In this document: in pieces, positions 35,940-44,730 of the stretch
Numbering within the stretch: the stretch's first letter is position 1
How the letters are laid out: each line of letters opens with the position of its first letter
Origin: JAFDCJ01 sp049669725
GTDB taxonomy: Bacteria > Desulfobacterota > Desulfobacteria > Desulfobacterales > JAFDCJ01
Length of the DNA stretch: 64,000 bases
Assembly (NCBI GenBank): GCA_049669725.1
Contig: JBATKU010000672.1
Span: 1 to 64,000 of the forward strand
Reading direction: 5' to 3'
The notes under the pieces: model-generated
Told to the model about the DNA's origin: nothing
What the model saw: the letters and a program-made list of their open reading frames with translations, nothing else
Databases searched by the model: none
Made by a program: the position numbers and the translations under genes

Positions 35940-36281
35940 ATGCAGGTAGAACGAATGAAGGTTGCGCCCGTTACAACAGCGTATGCAGACGGGGAGCAGC
36001 GCAAGCTAATAGTGGAGTTCGCAATCCCAGGAGCACCAACGGAGACCATCGATGTAAAGATCCTCAAAGATAGTGTCCATTTATTGGCGCCCGCAAGGGA
36101 CCTTGAGTACGTTTCGGCACTGGCTTTGGGTTGGCCGGTGAAACCTGAAAAAGCTGAAGCGACTTACGAGCACGGATTGCTCCGAATTGAGGTGCCTTTC
36201 AAAGATCCAATGGAAGATGCGGTGACAGTCGCCATCAAGCCAGGCAAGGGGAAAACCAAGACCAAAAAAATTACAGCCTGA
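35940..36281 (+). CDS. Hsp20/alpha-crystallin-like small heat-shock protein
   Basis: The 113-residue protein has an alpha-crystallin-type fold: KLIVEFAIPGAPTETIDVKI as the first strands, a DLEYVSALALGWPVKPEKAE loop, and the conserved ending ATYEHGLLRIEVPF (family pattern A-x-x-x-x-G-x-L-x-I/V). ATG 35940 follows AAAGGAG. It has no long N-terminal arm and its C-terminal IxI motif is weak (KKITA). It faces a J-domain protein gene, with a terminator between them. Confidence 0.8.
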   Translation: MQVERMKVAPVTTAYADGEQRKLIVEFAIPGAPTETIDVKILKDSVHLLAPARDLEYVSALALGWPVKPEKAEATYEHGLLRIEVPFKDPMEDAVTVAIKPGKGKTKTKKITA

Positions 36282-36336
36282 TGACCCGCTAGTGAGCTGG
36301 GTTTTTAATAGCGGGAAAACACAATTGATATTGAAG

Positions 36337-36367
36337 CCCTGTCTCATTGCGGTAGACAGGGTTTTTT
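36337..36367 (+). terminator. Terminator of the Hsp20-like gene
   Basis: CCCTGTCT (36337-36344) and AGACAGGG (36354-36361) form an 8-bp perfect stem followed by six T residues. The stem overlaps the last codons of the convergent J-domain gene. Confidence 0.8.
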
Positions 36368-36679
36368 GTTTTTATCGGTACGGGAGAAAAACCTATCAAT
36401 CTCATCAAGCAGCGATCTCCTGCTTTCTATAATCTCGGAAACTCGTGTGATTCTTATCTCCGATCCCTGTCGAGCGAGCTCTTTGTCATATCGCCTGCGT
36501 TTCACCTTGTCACCCAAGGTCTCATAGGCTTCCCGGATCTCCCGGAACTTCTCCGCGCCATCCTGCAACGCGGAAACTTCGGGATGGTGCTTCTTTACAA
36601 CCCTTCGGTGGGCCTTCTTGATTTTGTTTAAATCGGCCCCCCTGCTGATGCCCACTACGAGGTAGTAATCCTTTGGCAT
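36344..36679 (-). CDS. J-domain protein with HPE in place of HPD
   Basis: The 111-residue protein is almost only a J domain: YYLVVGISRGADLNKIKKAH, RRVVKKHHPEVS, then EKFREIREAYETLGDKVKRR and RYD. The invariant HPD tripeptide that stimulates Hsp70 ATPase is HPE here (residues about 31-33). A GAGGAGG site precedes the ATG. Without the Asp the protein may not activate DnaK, or may do so weakly. It is convergent with an Hsp20-like gene and followed upstream by an hsp20 remnant. Confidence 0.85.
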   Translation of the reverse strand: MPKDYYLVVGISRGADLNKIKKAHRRVVKKHHPEVSALQDGAEKFREIREAYETLGDKVKRRRYDKELARQGSEIRITRVSEIIESRRSLLDEIDRFFSRTDKNKKPCLPQ

Positions 36680-36780
36680 TGCATGTTCCTCCTCGGTCGG
36701 GAATACGCCGCAGCTCCGAAATCACATGAGATGCCGAGCATGTGCCTACTCGGGGAAATTGCAAGTTTCTGAGTTACCAC

Positions 36781-36918
36781 TCATCCTGTCTTCACCTCGA
36801 TCTTCAGGGGCGCCGCCGCCTTGATCTTGGGTCTCAACCGGAGAACCCCTTCTCTCAGCTCAGCCTCGATATAATCCAGCCCAATTAATGTTTCTTTCGA
36901 AGTGAAATACAAAGAATT
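36781..36918 (-). pseudogene. C-terminal remnant of an Hsp20 gene
   Basis: On the minus strand, an open frame from an in-frame TAA (36919-36921) to the TGA at 36781-36783 encodes IEAELREGVLRLRPKIKA and a final IEVKTG. This is the last strand and C-terminal tail of an Hsp20 protein. The rest of the alpha-crystallin domain is missing and no good start exists, so this is a decayed copy. Confidence 0.55.
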
Positions 36919-37072
36919 TTAGTTTTCAATTAATTTCCTACCGCACTCATCAAGGTTGACATTAAATAGTGCAATCCCTTTCCAGCAAATAAATCGGAAA
37001 AAACAACATTTCCCAGAGCCGGTTAGTTATCTCCGGTGACTTCCTTTTCAACCAAATAATCCGCCAGCGAAA

Positions 37073-37276
37073 TCAATTACCGTCGGATTTTTCGTTGTCT
37101 TTCTTCGGCGAAGTCTCTTCGCTGCCGTACACCTCAACATAGGCGTCATGTGAGCTGCAACCTTTTTCCCAGTGATTTCTCACTTTCTTGCCGATAAATG
37201 AATCCGGATATTTGCGCCCGATGTTGCAGCCGGGGCAGATCTTGCTCCATCCTGCCAGCACTTTTTTCATTTCCAT
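37073..37276 (-). CDS. Small CxxC protein, function unknown
   Basis: ATG 37276 follows AAAGGAGA on the minus strand and gives 67 residues. CPGCNIGRKYPDSFIGKKV, with a later HWEKGCSSHDAY, suggests one zinc or metal site made of three cysteines and histidines. The C-terminus is very charged (EETSPKKDNEKSDG). I do not recognise a named family. Confidence 0.6.
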   Translation of the reverse strand: MEMKKVLAGWSKICPGCNIGRKYPDSFIGKKVRNHWEKGCSSHDAYVEVYGSEETSPKKDNEKSDGN

Positions 37277-37312
37277 GATTGTCTCCTTTCTGCAGGCGTA
37301 CTGGTCTGCCAT

Positions 37313-38025
37313 ATAAAAGTTCGAAACTGTTCGGTGCGAAAATCTTAAATAAAAGGTATTCGCCTCACTTTAGCATCTGCAAATGAATTGCCAAAAAATT
37401 GGTAGCAATTTTTAAACATGCTTGAGCTTCTTGTAATTTCCTTTAATTTGTGAAAATGTCCAAACCAAAGAAAAGATGATAAAATTTGGCATTATCAATT
37501 GCTACTACAGCAATACCTGATAAAGAGAAACGGGTTGAATTCAAACACAGAAATGGCAATGGGCTATGATTTTTCTGGATCTGATCAAATTAGGTCAGAA
37601 GTAGGAAATTTAACAACGGCCAGCAGGAATTAAATAGTGATGCGCGTAACAAGAGTTTCTGTGTGAGTCTTAGATCAAATTTTGATGAATCCTAAAATAT
37701 ATTAATTTGATTGTCAAAAGGAAAATCTCATTCACGTTTTGGAACAAATTTTGTCTTAAGTTTGTAAACTGCGAGCCTGAATCGAATCTTTATAGGCACT
37801 CGAAAAATTTGAGATTAGCGAAAGGAAGGTGCAAATTATTGCGATGATTGGTTTATAGCATCCGACCGCGACACTTCGTTTTCCGGTTATTCATGGAAGA
37901 AACAAAAATTTGTTTCTTAGAAGCCGTAAGACACGATTCAACCATAGTGTGGGTTGCTCATACCGATTAGACAGTTTCCAAAAAACCATCTACCATGATA
38001 GCCATATCTTGATTCCTTGAAATTT
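37313..38025. other. 713-bp gap without recognisable genes
   Basis: The region is AT-rich. The only clear structure is a palindrome, AAGAAACAAAAATTTGTTTC TT, near 37895-37918. No frame has coding character or homology that I can recognise. Confidence 0.5.
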
Positions 38026-39339
38026 TTAAGCCATGTCGGCAAGGACATCGGCCAAAACCTTCATGCCGTGGTCAATCTCTGTCGTGCTGATATTTAGGTG
38101 GGGCCTAAAACGAATACTTTTGGGGCCGCTACCCACGACCAGCACCCTGGCCCGGGCGCATTTTTCCACAAACCGTTTCTTGTGTTCAGGGTCAGGCAGG
38201 TCAAAGGCGCAAAGCAGGCCCTGCCCCCTGACGTTGGATATTCTATCGGCAAAGCGGGACTGCAATTCCTGTAGTTTGGCCAGTAGATAGGAGCCCTGTC
38301 GGTCTGCTGCATCCACAAGCCTCTCGGATTCGATAATTTCCAGGATGCGTTTGCAGCGCACCATATCCACCAGGTTGCCTCCGAAGGTGGAACCGATTCG
38401 CATTGATCGCTGAAAGACATTGTCTTGCACCTCGTCCATGATCGGCCCGGCCAGCATACCGCAGACCTGGGTCTTTTTCCCGAAACTGATAATGTCCGGC
38501 TGAACGCCGTGGTGCTCGTGGGCCCAGAAGCGTCCGGTGAGCCCAATTCCGGTTTGCACTTCGTCGAGGATGAAAAGGATACGGTGTTCGGTGCATAAAT
38601 CCCTGAGCGCACCCATGAACTCCGGCCGGAAGTGATTGTCGCCGCCTTCACTCTGGATGGGCTCGATGATCAGACCGGCAACACGGTCCCCATACTGGTG
38701 AATGGCCTGCTTGACCTGGTCCAGCGCTCGCGCTTCGGTTCTGGACACCCGTTGCACCTCGGCGGCGTCAACCGGAAATTGAAGCTTGGGATTGTCGATC
38801 CGCGGCCAATTGAATTTGGGAAAGAATTTGGTCTTGTCGGGATTAAATGTATTGGTCAGGGATAACGTATATCCACTGCGGCCGTGAAAGGCCTCCTTGA
38901 AATGGATAATCATATCCCCCGGAGTGTCATCCCTGCCGGAAGTCTGGTTCAGCCGGCTCTTCCAATCGAAAGCGGCTTTTAAGGCGTTCTCGACCGCCAG
39001 AGCACCGCCTTCGATAAAAAAAGCATGGGGCAGGTAGGCGGGAATGGCCACCCGTGCAAAGATCTCCAAGAACCGGGCCATCTCCACGGTATAGATATCC
39101 GAGCAGATCGGCTTTTGTATGGCCGCCCGGGTAAGCTCATCGCTGATTTCCACCATCTTGGGATGGTTGTAGCCAATGGCTTGGGATGCATACATGGTGT
39201 AGAGGTCCAGGTACTCAGTACCGTCTTTTTGGTCCACAATCCAACTGCCGTGGGACCTGTCCAGGTCCATGACCAAGTCCATACCATCGGCCAACATGTG
39301 CCGACCCAGAATCTTGTGAACATTCATATCCGTTTTCAT
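38026..39339 (-). CDS. lat: L-lysine 6-aminotransferase
   Basis: This PLP enzyme moves the epsilon-amino group of lysine to 2-oxoglutarate, giving 2-aminoadipate 6-semialdehyde and glutamate. The 437-residue protein shows LAT-specific blocks: YLDLYTMYASQAIGYNHPKM, FFIEGGALAVENALKAAFDW, HFKEAFHGRSGYTLSLTNT, then IIEPIQSEGGDNHF, ILDEVQTGIGLTGRFW, and the PLP lysine in IISFGKKTQVCGM. An AGGTAAGGA site precedes the ATG. No lysine-degradation partner genes lie beside it. Confidence 0.9.
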   Translation of the reverse strand: MKTDMNVHKILGRHMLADGMDLVMDLDRSHGSWIVDQKDGTEYLDLYTMYASQAIGYNHPKMVEISDELTRAAIQKPICSDIYTVEMARFLEIFARVAIPAYLPHAFFIEGGALAVENALKAAFDWKSRLNQTSGRDDTPGDMIIHFKEAFHGRSGYTLSLTNTFNPDKTKFFPKFNWPRIDNPKLQFPVDAAEVQRVSRTEARALDQVKQAIHQYGDRVAGLIIEPIQSEGGDNHFRPEFMGALRDLCTEHRILFILDEVQTGIGLTGRFWAHEHHGVQPDIISFGKKTQVCGMLAGPIMDEVQDNVFQRSMRIGSTFGGNLVDMVRCKRILEIIESERLVDAADRQGSYLLAKLQELQSRFADRISNVRGQGLLCAFDLPDPEHKKRFVEKCARARVLVVGSGPKSIRFRPHLNISTTEIDHGMKVLADVLADMA

Positions 39340-39623
39340 AATGCATCCTTACCTCTGTCGGTCTGTTGTTGCCAACATTTACCATTATAAAACGAAATCC
39401 GCCAGTTGTTTATATGCTTCCCCGTAATCAACACCAAATCCTTCCGTACTTATATCGTGTTATTGAAATTGCAAATTAGCCAGGACAAATACACCCCTTT
39501 TTAAGCCTTCGTTAATTTTGGGCCTCTATCGAATCTTTTAAAAGGAGGAGAAAATTTTGGATTAGCTGAAGAAATAAGGATTTTTTTGGAAATTCAAGGT
39601 GCAGGTCGATTTGTTCGGTTGAT

Positions 39624-40418
39624 TCAATCAACTTTTCGCCAGACGGTCCTGGCTCTTGCCAACTCCTGACCGTCCTGCTGTCGAATGAGGCTGTGATGAA
39701 ATGAGGTGTTTTGTGAATCCAGAGGGTGGCATGCGGCCAGTATGTAGTCTTCATAAAAGGCTTCGGCCAGAAAGTTGATTTCCAATTCCGCCAGCACCGA
39801 GGTGTTTAAAATCCCGATTGGAATACTTTCCACCAGCCATTCCACAAAGCTCGCATTGTTGACATGCTGATTGATATCGAGATCCCTGTAACGGACGACA
39901 AACTTTTTTTCATGGGTGCGAAACTCCAATCCCGGCAGCTTGTCGAGGGTATCGGGCAGAATGTGATCACCCTCAAGGGGCTTGAGTCTCTCCACGAAGG
40001 GCCCGATTCGGACCGGGCGCCGTTTTTGAACATCCAGGACCAGCCAGGCCGAGACAGCCGCGGCAACGACCTGATTATCCTTATCCTGTAATTTAAAATC
40101 CCGCAGTGCAAATAACCGCTGGGCCCCCGAGGGCCAGGTACTTATTTTTATCTGATCTTGCCAGACGGGAAAGGATGCAATTTTTATTTTAAGGCGCGAA
40201 AGCAGCCAGGTATAATTTTCGGAAAGCAACTGTTGAATCGACACCCCCAGCGCTTCTGCATGCCTGCTGGCAGCCTCCTGCATAATATTGAATATCGAAA
40301 GAACGGATAGCCTGTGATGGCAATCCACCTCATACGATCTGATCTGATAGGCTTCCTGCCAGATATTTGGCTCGGGCATGGAGACTGAAGTCTTGGGCAG
40401 TGGGCCGGATGTTGTCAT
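39624..40418 (-). CDS. Acyl-ACP thioesterase
   Basis: Acyl-ACP thioesterases release free fatty acids from acyl carrier protein. The 264-residue protein has the double-hotdog pattern of the family: RSYEVDCHHRLSVLSIFNIM, EAASRHAEALGVS, WLLSRLKIKI, ISTWPSGAQRLFALRDFKL and the second-domain motif YRDLDINQHVNNASFVEWL, with the catalytic Asn/His. ATG 40418 has only a weak ribosome site; ATG 40379 is in frame. Confidence 0.9.
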   Translation of the reverse strand: MTTSGPLPKTSVSMPEPNIWQEAYQIRSYEVDCHHRLSVLSIFNIMQEAASRHAEALGVSIQQLLSENYTWLLSRLKIKIASFPVWQDQIKISTWPSGAQRLFALRDFKLQDKDNQVVAAAVSAWLVLDVQKRRPVRIGPFVERLKPLEGDHILPDTLDKLPGLEFRTHEKKFVVRYRDLDINQHVNNASFVEWLVESIPIGILNTSVLAELEINFLAEAFYEDYILAACHPLDSQNTSFHHSLIRQQDGQELARARTVWRKVD

Positions 40419-40695
40419 GGTCTATTGTCCGTCGTTTGGTTTTTTAACCAATCGGGATAAGATATAACCCTGCCCCGCCTAGCTGTCAATCTGAGTTAAC
40501 CACCTTTGAGGCATGAATGCGAATAATTCTGCTTGTGGTACGACAAGATTTCACATTGTTGACAACCTGCATGGGCGTGGCTATTTTGAATTTATAACAA
40601 AAATTGTCTGCTATTTCGGTCAGTTTCAAAGTCTTTGTTATTGATGACCAATTACTGATCTGAAGTGATTTCAAACACCTTATGGAGTCAGGCTC

Positions 40696-41157
40696 ATGTC
40701 CAACAACTTAATGGCTATAAAATTGTTTGACGAAGGGATTGCCGCTTATTTGAAAAGCAACTTTAACGATAGCATAGTAATTTTCACCCAGGCTCTCAAG
40801 CACGACTCCAAATTTGCGTTGGCCTATTCGAGCCGCGGCGCCGCCCACTTAAAAGCAGGCCACACCAAAAAAGCAATTCCCGACTTTAACCGTTCCATCC
40901 GGTTGAATCCGAACTATGCACGCGCCCACCACCTGCGCGGGCTGGCCTACGAGCAGATGGGGGATTTTGCGAGTGCTTATTGCAATTTTGATCGCGCGCT
41001 TGAGATTGACCCGGACCTGGCGGTGGCCTATCGTAAACGGGATTGTGTGCTTGACAAGCGCCTTGATGATTGCATCGAGGTAGAAGACCTGGAAATGGCC
41101 GACCATCTGGCGGCCATGCGGGTAGCTTTGTTTTCACCTGACCAAAAGGCCGCATAA
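40696..41157 (+). CDS. TPR-repeat protein
   Basis: The 153-residue protein is made of three tetratricopeptide repeats. Repeat signatures include ALAYSSRGAAHLKAGHTKKA, ARAHHLRGLAYEQMGDFASA and AVAYRKRD. It has no signal peptide or catalytic domain and is probably a cytoplasmic scaffold. It is a single gene followed by repeat element K. Confidence 0.85.
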   Translation: MSNNLMAIKLFDEGIAAYLKSNFNDSIVIFTQALKHDSKFALAYSSRGAAHLKAGHTKKAIPDFNRSIRLNPNYARAHHLRGLAYEQMGDFASAYCNFDRALEIDPDLAVAYRKRDCVLDKRLDDCIEVEDLEMADHLAAMRVALFSPDQKAA

Positions 41158-41159
41158 GA

Positions 41160-41389
41160 AAGATGAACGTCCAACATCGAACGCCCAACGTTGAACATCG
41201 AATGATGATGTCGCTTTGCTCAGCAATTTAGATTCATCCGTTTACTATTTCTGTTTCTTTTCAGCTGCTTTAATACTCGCAACAAAATCCTTAGTTGATT
41301 TTTGTGTTTCCGTCTTTCCTCATTCAAAATTCGATATCGGACGTTCGATGTTCATCCTCTCAGTGTCCAATGTTCATCCTTTCATCGTA
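41160..41389. repeat. Inverted word-repeat element K (GAACATCGAACGTCCAAC words)
   Basis: The left arm (41162-41210) has GAACGTCCAACATCGAACGC and AACGTTGAACATCGAATG. The right arm (41327-41388) has ATTCGATATCGGACGTTCGA and GTCCAATGTTCATCC. It fills the gap between the convergent TPR and HD genes. Confidence 0.75.
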
Positions 41390-42550
41390 TTATCTCGGCT
41401 CTATTCCATCCGCACTGATGCCCTCGATATAATATTTTTGATCGTTTAAAAAACTCAGGAATATAACAATAAAAGCCACTGCAGCTTCCAGCATCAAATT
41501 CTTGTTTTGATATAAAATGTCGAGCTGCCGGCGACGCAGCCGGCTTGACTTTTGACCGAAGTAAGTTGAAAACAGCCCGTCCAGCAATTGACTGCCGTCG
41601 GGTTTGGTTACCAAATTGCTTCTGCCGCTGTAACAATACTGCATCGCCTCCAGAATAAGCCCTCGCTGGGTCGCCACATCTTTAACATGGTAGCTGATCA
41701 AATGGATTAGCGTACGCTGGGCTTCATTCAGGCCAGCCTCTGAGACGGCATCGAAGAGAAGTTTTTGTGACTGCTGCCCGGTATCCGGCGCATGTCGACG
41801 AATCATAGACAGGAGCACGGCATTCTTAAACAGCTGATACAGCCGCTTGGCGCCATTGATAGCCGTAGCGGGGGCATGTTCCCTTTTCGGTATGTATCCC
41901 TGGTAATTGTTAACAAACATGATCTGAAAAATGTTTTCAAAAAAATCAATCCGGGCCAGTGAATCCTCAAGATCAATGCGCAAATCCAGGGTGTTGTCAA
42001 GGCGGTCCGCCAGTTTTACCTCGACAACCCCGGGCGAATTCTGAGCATTTTCCAGCAGCCTGCCGATATACTGGTAATAGGATTCATTTTCAAGCCGGGT
42101 TAAGCTCAGCATGTTTTCGGTCAGGTGGGATTCATCTTCCGGCGCCATCCGATCTAGAAGCCCGTAAAGTTGTTCCTCCATGGTTATCCATTCTTGAACC
42201 TCAAACTGGCCCGGCTTAATATCTTCAAGAATATCATGAAACAATAAGGTAAGGAGTTCGACCAGATCGAGACGATCACGGGTTCGGGTAAACAGGGCTG
42301 CGGCTCTCAAGGGATGTAAGACAGCCATCGGGCCCAGGTGTCGATGTTTCTGACGGTAAACGCTGAACAGATAGCCCAGCGCTTCCATAACAATACCCTT
42401 TTTCTCACGGTCTAAAGTATCATCATCATCCAGGCGCTTGTTGTCGGTGATATACATCAATACATTGTAGCGATTCAATGATGCCGCGCTCAGGTTATAA
42501 TTTAGAGCAGATGACAATTTGAAAAATTCGGTCAGGTCAAAAAGCGGCAT
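41390..42550 (-). CDS. HD-domain protein resembling the SpoT/RelA hydrolase domain
   Basis: The 386-residue protein (ATG 42550, with GGGGGGAT upstream on the minus strand) has the metal-binding pattern of ppGpp-hydrolase HD domains: MAVLHPLRAAALF, LTLLFHDILED and VVEVKLADRLDNTLDLR. No synthetase, TGS or ACT domain follows. The C-terminus ends in a hydrophobic segment (LMLEAAVAFIVIFLSFL), suggesting membrane attachment. It may act on nucleotides such as (p)ppGpp, but this is inference. A longer frame to 42619 is possible. Confidence 0.75.
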   Translation of the reverse strand: MPLFDLTEFFKLSSALNYNLSAASLNRYNVLMYITDNKRLDDDDTLDREKKGIVMEALGYLFSVYRQKHRHLGPMAVLHPLRAAALFTRTRDRLDLVELLTLLFHDILEDIKPGQFEVQEWITMEEQLYGLLDRMAPEDESHLTENMLSLTRLENESYYQYIGRLLENAQNSPGVVEVKLADRLDNTLDLRIDLEDSLARIDFFENIFQIMFVNNYQGYIPKREHAPATAINGAKRLYQLFKNAVLLSMIRRHAPDTGQQSQKLLFDAVSEAGLNEAQRTLIHLISYHVKDVATQRGLILEAMQYCYSGRSNLVTKPDGSQLLDGLFSTYFGQKSSRLRRRQLDILYQNKNLMLEAAVAFIVIFLSFLNDQKYYIEGISADGIEPR

Positions 42551-42798
42551 TCTATCATCCCCCCTAATGGTTAAACCGTAAATTAAGCGCACGAAATCCG
42601 CAACGCTAAATAATATCAAAATTCAACATAACTCGTTCCTTTTATCTTAATCAGACAACAGATAAAAATCAAGGCAGCTATTTTTTTACTGGCTTCGCCG
42701 GCCAAGATCAGGTAAGTTAGCGGCGGAACTAAATCCAATAAAACCGTATTTAACCCTGTCCCACTAAAAAACTACTTCAGATGGCGAGGAGCGCATTG

Positions 42799-44250
42799 AT
42801 GGGCCAAAGTGTAAACAAAATTTTAGAAATTTTCCAGCAGATCAATGAAATTCCGCGGTGTTCAAAAAATGAGAGAAAAATTGTTCTCTGGCTCAAGCAG
42901 TGGGCCGAGGGAAAACAATTCCCGGTAAAAGTGGATGCAGCCGGCAACATGGTGGTCACCGTGGCCCCGACTGCCGGATATGAGCATTCACCGGGCATCG
43001 TCATCCAGGGCCATGTGGACATGGTCTGTGAAAAATCTCCCGACTCAGACCATAATTTTACCGAAGACCCTATCCGCCATGTATTTGACGGTGACTGGCT
43101 GAAGGCGGATAAGACCACTCTGGGCGCTGACAACGGCATTGCCATCGCCATGGCCATGGCCGCCGCAACCGATGATAAAGTGGCCCATCCGCAACTCGAG
43201 TTGCTGTTCACGGTTGACGAGGAAACCGGTTTAAATGGTGCCAAACTGCTCGAGCCCGGATTTGTGAAAGGCAAAATTCTGCTGAATGTCGATTCGGAAA
43301 CCGAAGGTGAGTTTACCGTCGGATGCGCAGGCGGCAGAAATACCCTTGTGTCCCGCCAGGTGACCTTTAAGGATCTAAACGGGGACAGGGCCTTATTTAC
43401 TTTAAATGTGCAGGGGCTGCATGGCGGGCATTCGGGAATCGATATCCACAAACAACGTGCCAACGCCAATAAAGTTCTGGCCCGCACCCTGGATCAGCTA
43501 ATCAAGACATGCCATATTCGGCTGGTTTCGCTAAAAGGCGGGTCGGCTCACAATGCCATTCCGCGGGATGCGGCTGCTGTATTCGCCTGTGATTCATCTG
43601 AGGCGGCAACTGTTGCTAAAACTGTCAGGGATTTTGAAAAAACGGTTCAATCCGAGTACGCGACCATCGAGCCTTCACTGGCCATCGCCCTGACCCCGGT
43701 TGATTCCGGGCCAAATAGCAATAAGGGTCTCAGCCGGCAGGATACCCTTGAAGTGATTAATCTTATCTTGTCTGTTCCCCATGGTGTTATCGGAATGTCG
43801 CCGGATTTTAAAGGTCTGGTTGAAACCTCGAACAACCTGGCCACGGTAGAAATAACTGACGGATCTCTCCGGATATTAACCAGCCAACGAAGCTCGGTGA
43901 TGTCCAGAATGGATGAGATTACAACGATTGTCAATGCCACCGCGGCCCTGGCCGGGGCCGACACCCAGTCCGACAGCGAATTTTCCCCCTGGAGGCCGGA
44001 CATGCAATCAGCGGTTCTCAAGCGCTGCTCAGAAGTCTATCAAAAGGTGTCCGGCCGGGAACCAACAATACAATCGCTTCACGCCGGGCTCGAATGCGCC
44101 ATTATCGGAGAAAAATATAAAGGCATGGACATGATTTCCTTTGGACCCACCATGGAAGATCCCCATTCACCAAATGAGCGGCTCTTCATCCCATCCATCG
44201 GACGGGTGTGGGATTTTATGGTAGCACTGCTTGAATCGTATAAACAGTGA
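42799..44250 (+). CDS. pepD: Xaa-His (aminoacyl-histidine) dipeptidase
   Basis: This is a zinc peptidase of the M20 family that cleaves Xaa-His dipeptides (carnosinase-like). From ATG 42799 (GAGGAG 9 bp upstream; ATG 42781 is the alternative) it has 483 residues. Motifs are IPRCSKNERKIVLWLKQWA, VIQGHVDMVCEK (metal His and Asp), LGADNGIAIAMAMA, FTVDEETGLNGA with the catalytic Glu, and HGGHSGIDIHKQRANA in the dimer domain. The full metal-ligand set appears intact. Confidence 0.93.
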   Translation: MGQSVNKILEIFQQINEIPRCSKNERKIVLWLKQWAEGKQFPVKVDAAGNMVVTVAPTAGYEHSPGIVIQGHVDMVCEKSPDSDHNFTEDPIRHVFDGDWLKADKTTLGADNGIAIAMAMAAATDDKVAHPQLELLFTVDEETGLNGAKLLEPGFVKGKILLNVDSETEGEFTVGCAGGRNTLVSRQVTFKDLNGDRALFTLNVQGLHGGHSGIDIHKQRANANKVLARTLDQLIKTCHIRLVSLKGGSAHNAIPRDAAAVFACDSSEAATVAKTVRDFEKTVQSEYATIEPSLAIALTPVDSGPNSNKGLSRQDTLEVINLILSVPHGVIGMSPDFKGLVETSNNLATVEITDGSLRILTSQRSSVMSRMDEITTIVNATAALAGADTQSDSEFSPWRPDMQSAVLKRCSEVYQKVSGREPTIQSLHAGLECAIIGEKYKGMDMISFGPTMEDPHSPNERLFIPSIGRVWDFMVALLESYKQ

Positions 44251-44254
44251 AAAG

Positions 44255-44728
44255 AAATGCCTAAAGTGCACTAAATTGCCTAAATTGCCTAAAATTAAGA
44301 AATTCTATCTAAATGAGGGGTCGGAGAGTTTTCCGATCCCTGCTCTGGCCGCAAGGGAATAGCCCGTGCGAGCCGTAACAATGTTATTGAGGAGCTTTCG
44401 TACGGCAGCTATCACGCTACGATTAGATCTGAACCAGACCCAAGATACATATTCCCACGGCGGCGATGATCGTCTCTGCCTGTATGGGCTTATCGCAAAG
44501 GATAGGGGGCGTGTACGGAGTACGGTACGCATTTGTTGCGGCTCGCACGGGCTATTCCCTGGCGGACCGCTGACAATCGGTGAAACGCTGACGGTTCACT
44601 CAAAATGAATTTAGGGAAAAACTCCCCGAGCCCTCATCTAATTTAGATCATTGCAAATTTAAAATGGAAACCTTCAATATTTAATTTTAGGCATTTTAGC
44701 GCACTTTAGACATTTTAGGCATTTTCTT
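44255..44728. repeat. Nested inverted-repeat element L
   Basis: Three levels of inverted sequence are nested. The outer arms use GCCTAAAATTGCCTAAAGTG-like words (44255-44303 and about 44679-44728). The middle arms are ATGAGGGGTCGGAGAGTTTTCC-like (44313-44334 and 44615-44637, imperfect). The inner arms are the 22-bp perfect repeat listed separately. The whole 470-bp gap is therefore one large symmetrical structure without a gene. Confidence 0.75.
44354..44560. mobile_element. 207-bp MITE-like unit with 22-bp perfect terminal inverted repeats
   Basis: AGGGAATAGCCCGTGCGAGC CG (44354-44375) is the exact reverse complement of 44539-44560. Imperfect matches extend inward (AACAATG versus CATTTGTT) and outward. 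The interior has no open frame of note. The form fits a non-autonomous transposon, or else a structured RNA; I see no clear target-site duplication, so the mobile reading is tentative. Confidence 0.45.
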
Positions 44729-44730
44729 AG

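Noticed and set aside
40486..40674. 62-residue minus-strand frame between the thioesterase and TPR genes
   Set aside because: It has no ribosome site and no recognisable pattern; I could not support it as a gene.
44305..44608. Small frames inside element L (75-80 residues)
   Set aside because: They are products of the inverted repeats and show no coding features.
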